Assembly (NCBI GenBank): GCA_020052115.1
Contig: JAGVPR010000077.1
Location: forward strand, 1-6,688
DNA from: Candidatus Eiseniibacteriota bacterium
GTDB lineage: Bacteria; Eisenbacteria; RBG-16-71-46; JAGVPR01
Direction of reading: 5' to 3'
DNA length: 6,688 nt
Below are positions 5,813-6,688 of this stretch, piece after piece (the stretch's first letter is position 1; the number at the start of each line of letters is the position of its first letter). A program made the translations under genes and the position numbers. The notes beneath the pieces were generated by a model. It saw nothing but the letters and a program-made list of their open reading frames with translations. It was not told the origin of the DNA and made no database searches.

Positions 5813-6160
5813 ATGAGACGGAGACGGAGGAGCGTCGAAGCTCTCGTTCTCCTGACGCTCGTGGTGCCGGCCTGGTTGGCGTTCTTGGCAACGCCTCAAG
5901 ATGTCCTGGCGCGTCCCCGACCCCCGGATCCGGGGTTCTACGGGTGGGAAGGGCCGCGTGGCGATCCCCTTGGCGACGGTGCGGATCCCGATGCGCTTGG
6001 AAACGAAGCGCCTGCGCTGCCGCCGGTGGGGCCCGGCACGATTGGTCCGTTGGGCCAGGAAGTCGCGGCGCCGGCTGCGGGTGGAATGGGTCGCATGCTT
6101 CAGGCTTTGGTGCTGGAGCTTCGGGCGACCGGAGTCCTTCGACTGCTGATGCGGATGTAA
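5813..6160 (+). CDS. Small exported Pro/Gly-rich protein, unknown function
   Basis: I do not recognise this 115-residue protein. It begins with five arginines (MRRRRR), then a hydrophobic stretch (about residues 8-27). A plausible signal-peptidase site follows VLA at residue 33, leaving a mature part of about 82 residues; an uncleaved N-terminal anchor is the alternative. The mature part is rich in Pro, Gly and Asp (residues 35-91). It ends in an amphipathic-looking helix, MGRMLQALVLELRATGVLRLLMRM, which could bind membrane or a partner protein. There is no Cys, no lipobox and no catalytic motif. The start is fixed by GAGGAGG eight nt upstream. A TPR gene follows after 58 bp in the same direction, so the two are probably expressed together. 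Being short and unlike known families to my eye, it may be lineage-specific. Confidence 0.7.
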   Translation: MRRRRRSVEALVLLTLVVPAWLAFLATPQDVLARPRPPDPGFYGWEGPRGDPLGDGADPDALGNEAPALPPVGPGTIGPLGQEVAAPAAGGMGRMLQALVLELRATGVLRLLMRM

Positions 6161-6164
6161 GACA

Positions 6165-6188
6165 GAGCGACGACGACGAGTCGTGCTC
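6165..6188 (+). promoter_or_regulatory. Hairpin between the exported protein gene and the TPR gene
   Basis: GAGC (6165-6168) plus ACGAC (6170-6174) pair with GTCGT (6180-6184) plus GCTC (6185-6188). This gives nine base pairs with one bulged G and a five-base loop, starting four bases after the stop codon. There is no T-tract, so it may set differential expression or processing of the two-gene message rather than act as a full terminator. Confidence 0.4.
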
Positions 6189-6218
6189 GATGTGAGCGAA
6201 TACCGGGGGGATCCTCAC

Positions 6219-6688
6219 ATGACTGATGGCCGGAGCCAGGAACCGAAGCTCCGTCCCGCACCGACCGGTCTCCCAGGCGCCGGGAGTCACGGCGACCTGA
6301 TAGCTTTGGGAGATCTGGCGGTCCGAAGCGGCGAGAACCAGGCCGCGGTGGATTACTTCTTCCGCGCCCTCGAGTCCGCGGCGCCCGGCACTGAGAACGC
6401 CGGAGCGCTTCGGCGCCTCGCTTACACGCTTCGGAGGATGGGCCGTCTCGAAGAGGCGCTGGATTTCGCGCTTCGCGCCGCAGTAGAGGCCGAGCGTGCC
6501 GGCGACGCGCTCGAGCACGCCCGTGCCGAGATCGAGGCCGGCAGGGTGCACGTCTCCCTTGGTGAGCTGGACGCCGCGCTTCGCCAGGCTCGTCACGCGC
6601 TCGAGATTCTCGATACGAAGGGGCGCCCCGTCGAAGGCGCCTTCGCCCTCAACCTCCTCGGCAGCGTCCATCTCCGTCGCGGGGAGCA
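6219..6688 (+). CDS. TPR-repeat protein, N-terminal part (runs off the window)
   Basis: An open frame from ATG 6219 continues for 156 codons to the window end without a stop. GGGGGGA (6205-6211) lies seven nt upstream as ribosome site. After a Pro-rich, unstructured first 25 residues without a signal peptide, helical pairs repeat at about 26-58, 61-94, 101-134 and 141 onward. They carry tetratricopeptide hallmarks such as LGDLAVRSGENQAAVDYFFRAL and GRLEEALDFALRA. TPR arrays bind peptides or proteins. Repeats of about 40 residues with this spacing are typical of large cytosolic signalling proteins whose effector domain comes later (for example sigma54-activator, LuxR-type, cyclase or kinase). 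That domain is outside the window, so the function cannot be named. The small exported protein gene lies immediately upstream. Confidence 0.85.
   Translation, partial: MTDGRSQEPKLRPAPTGLPGAGSHGDLIALGDLAVRSGENQAAVDYFFRALESAAPGTENAGALRRLAYTLRRMGRLEEALDFALRAAVEAERAGDALEHARAEIEAGRVHVSLGELDAALRQARHALEILDTKGRPVEGAFALNLLGSVHLRRGE

Noticed and set aside
5301..6671. 456-codon open frame on the minus strand across the leader, the exported protein gene and the TPR gene
   Set aside because: Its translation is low-complexity, rich in Arg/Pro/His without domain features. It overlaps better-supported plus-strand genes and is the kind of long antisense frame that GC-rich DNA yields by chance.
1..6688. CRISPR array, insertion sequence, tRNA or rRNA
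   Set aside because: No regularly spaced repeats, transposase motifs, terminal inverted repeats, tRNA TTCGANTC/CCA pattern or rRNA blocks were seen.

Overview
The window is GC-rich bacterial chromosome, roughly two thirds G+C by eye, with dense coding and strong Shine-Dalgarno sequences. One of these, GGAGGTGATC before clpB, is a full complement of the usual 16S rRNA 3' end. HEAT-cyclophilin fusions, GAF-GGDEF proteins and large TPR proteins together recall uncultivated high-GC phyla such as Eisenbacteria, Gemmatimonadota or Acidobacteriota. That placement is inference, since no rRNA or marker gene is present.

Left part (1-3784, + strand): the 3' end of a HEAT-repeat/cyclophilin fusion (peptidyl-prolyl isomerase), then a GTG-started HU-family DNA-binding protein. 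A complete ClpB disaggregase follows HU after only 23 bp. HU and clpB look like one operon, and the three genes together have a protein-folding and stress flavour.

Middle (3804-5132, - strand): a cytosolic GAF-GGDEF diguanylate cyclase convergent with clpB, with a 19-bp gap and no obvious terminator. Its catalytic GGEEF and its RxxD inhibitory site are intact. The residue that reads the guanine base (PleD Asp344) is Asn here, which makes its nucleotide specificity uncertain.

Right part (5133-6688): a 680-bp gene-free region with two good sigma70-like promoters pointing right and a weaker overlapping one pointing left towards the GGDEF gene. It continues as a leader of about 380 nt rich in inverted repeats. 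The leader runs into a 115-codon gene for a small exported Pro/Gly-rich protein. A hairpin follows, and then the start of a TPR-repeat protein that runs off the window. The last two genes look like a cassette of an exported small protein plus a TPR protein. This cassette and its leader are the least explained part of the window and the best candidate for something undescribed.
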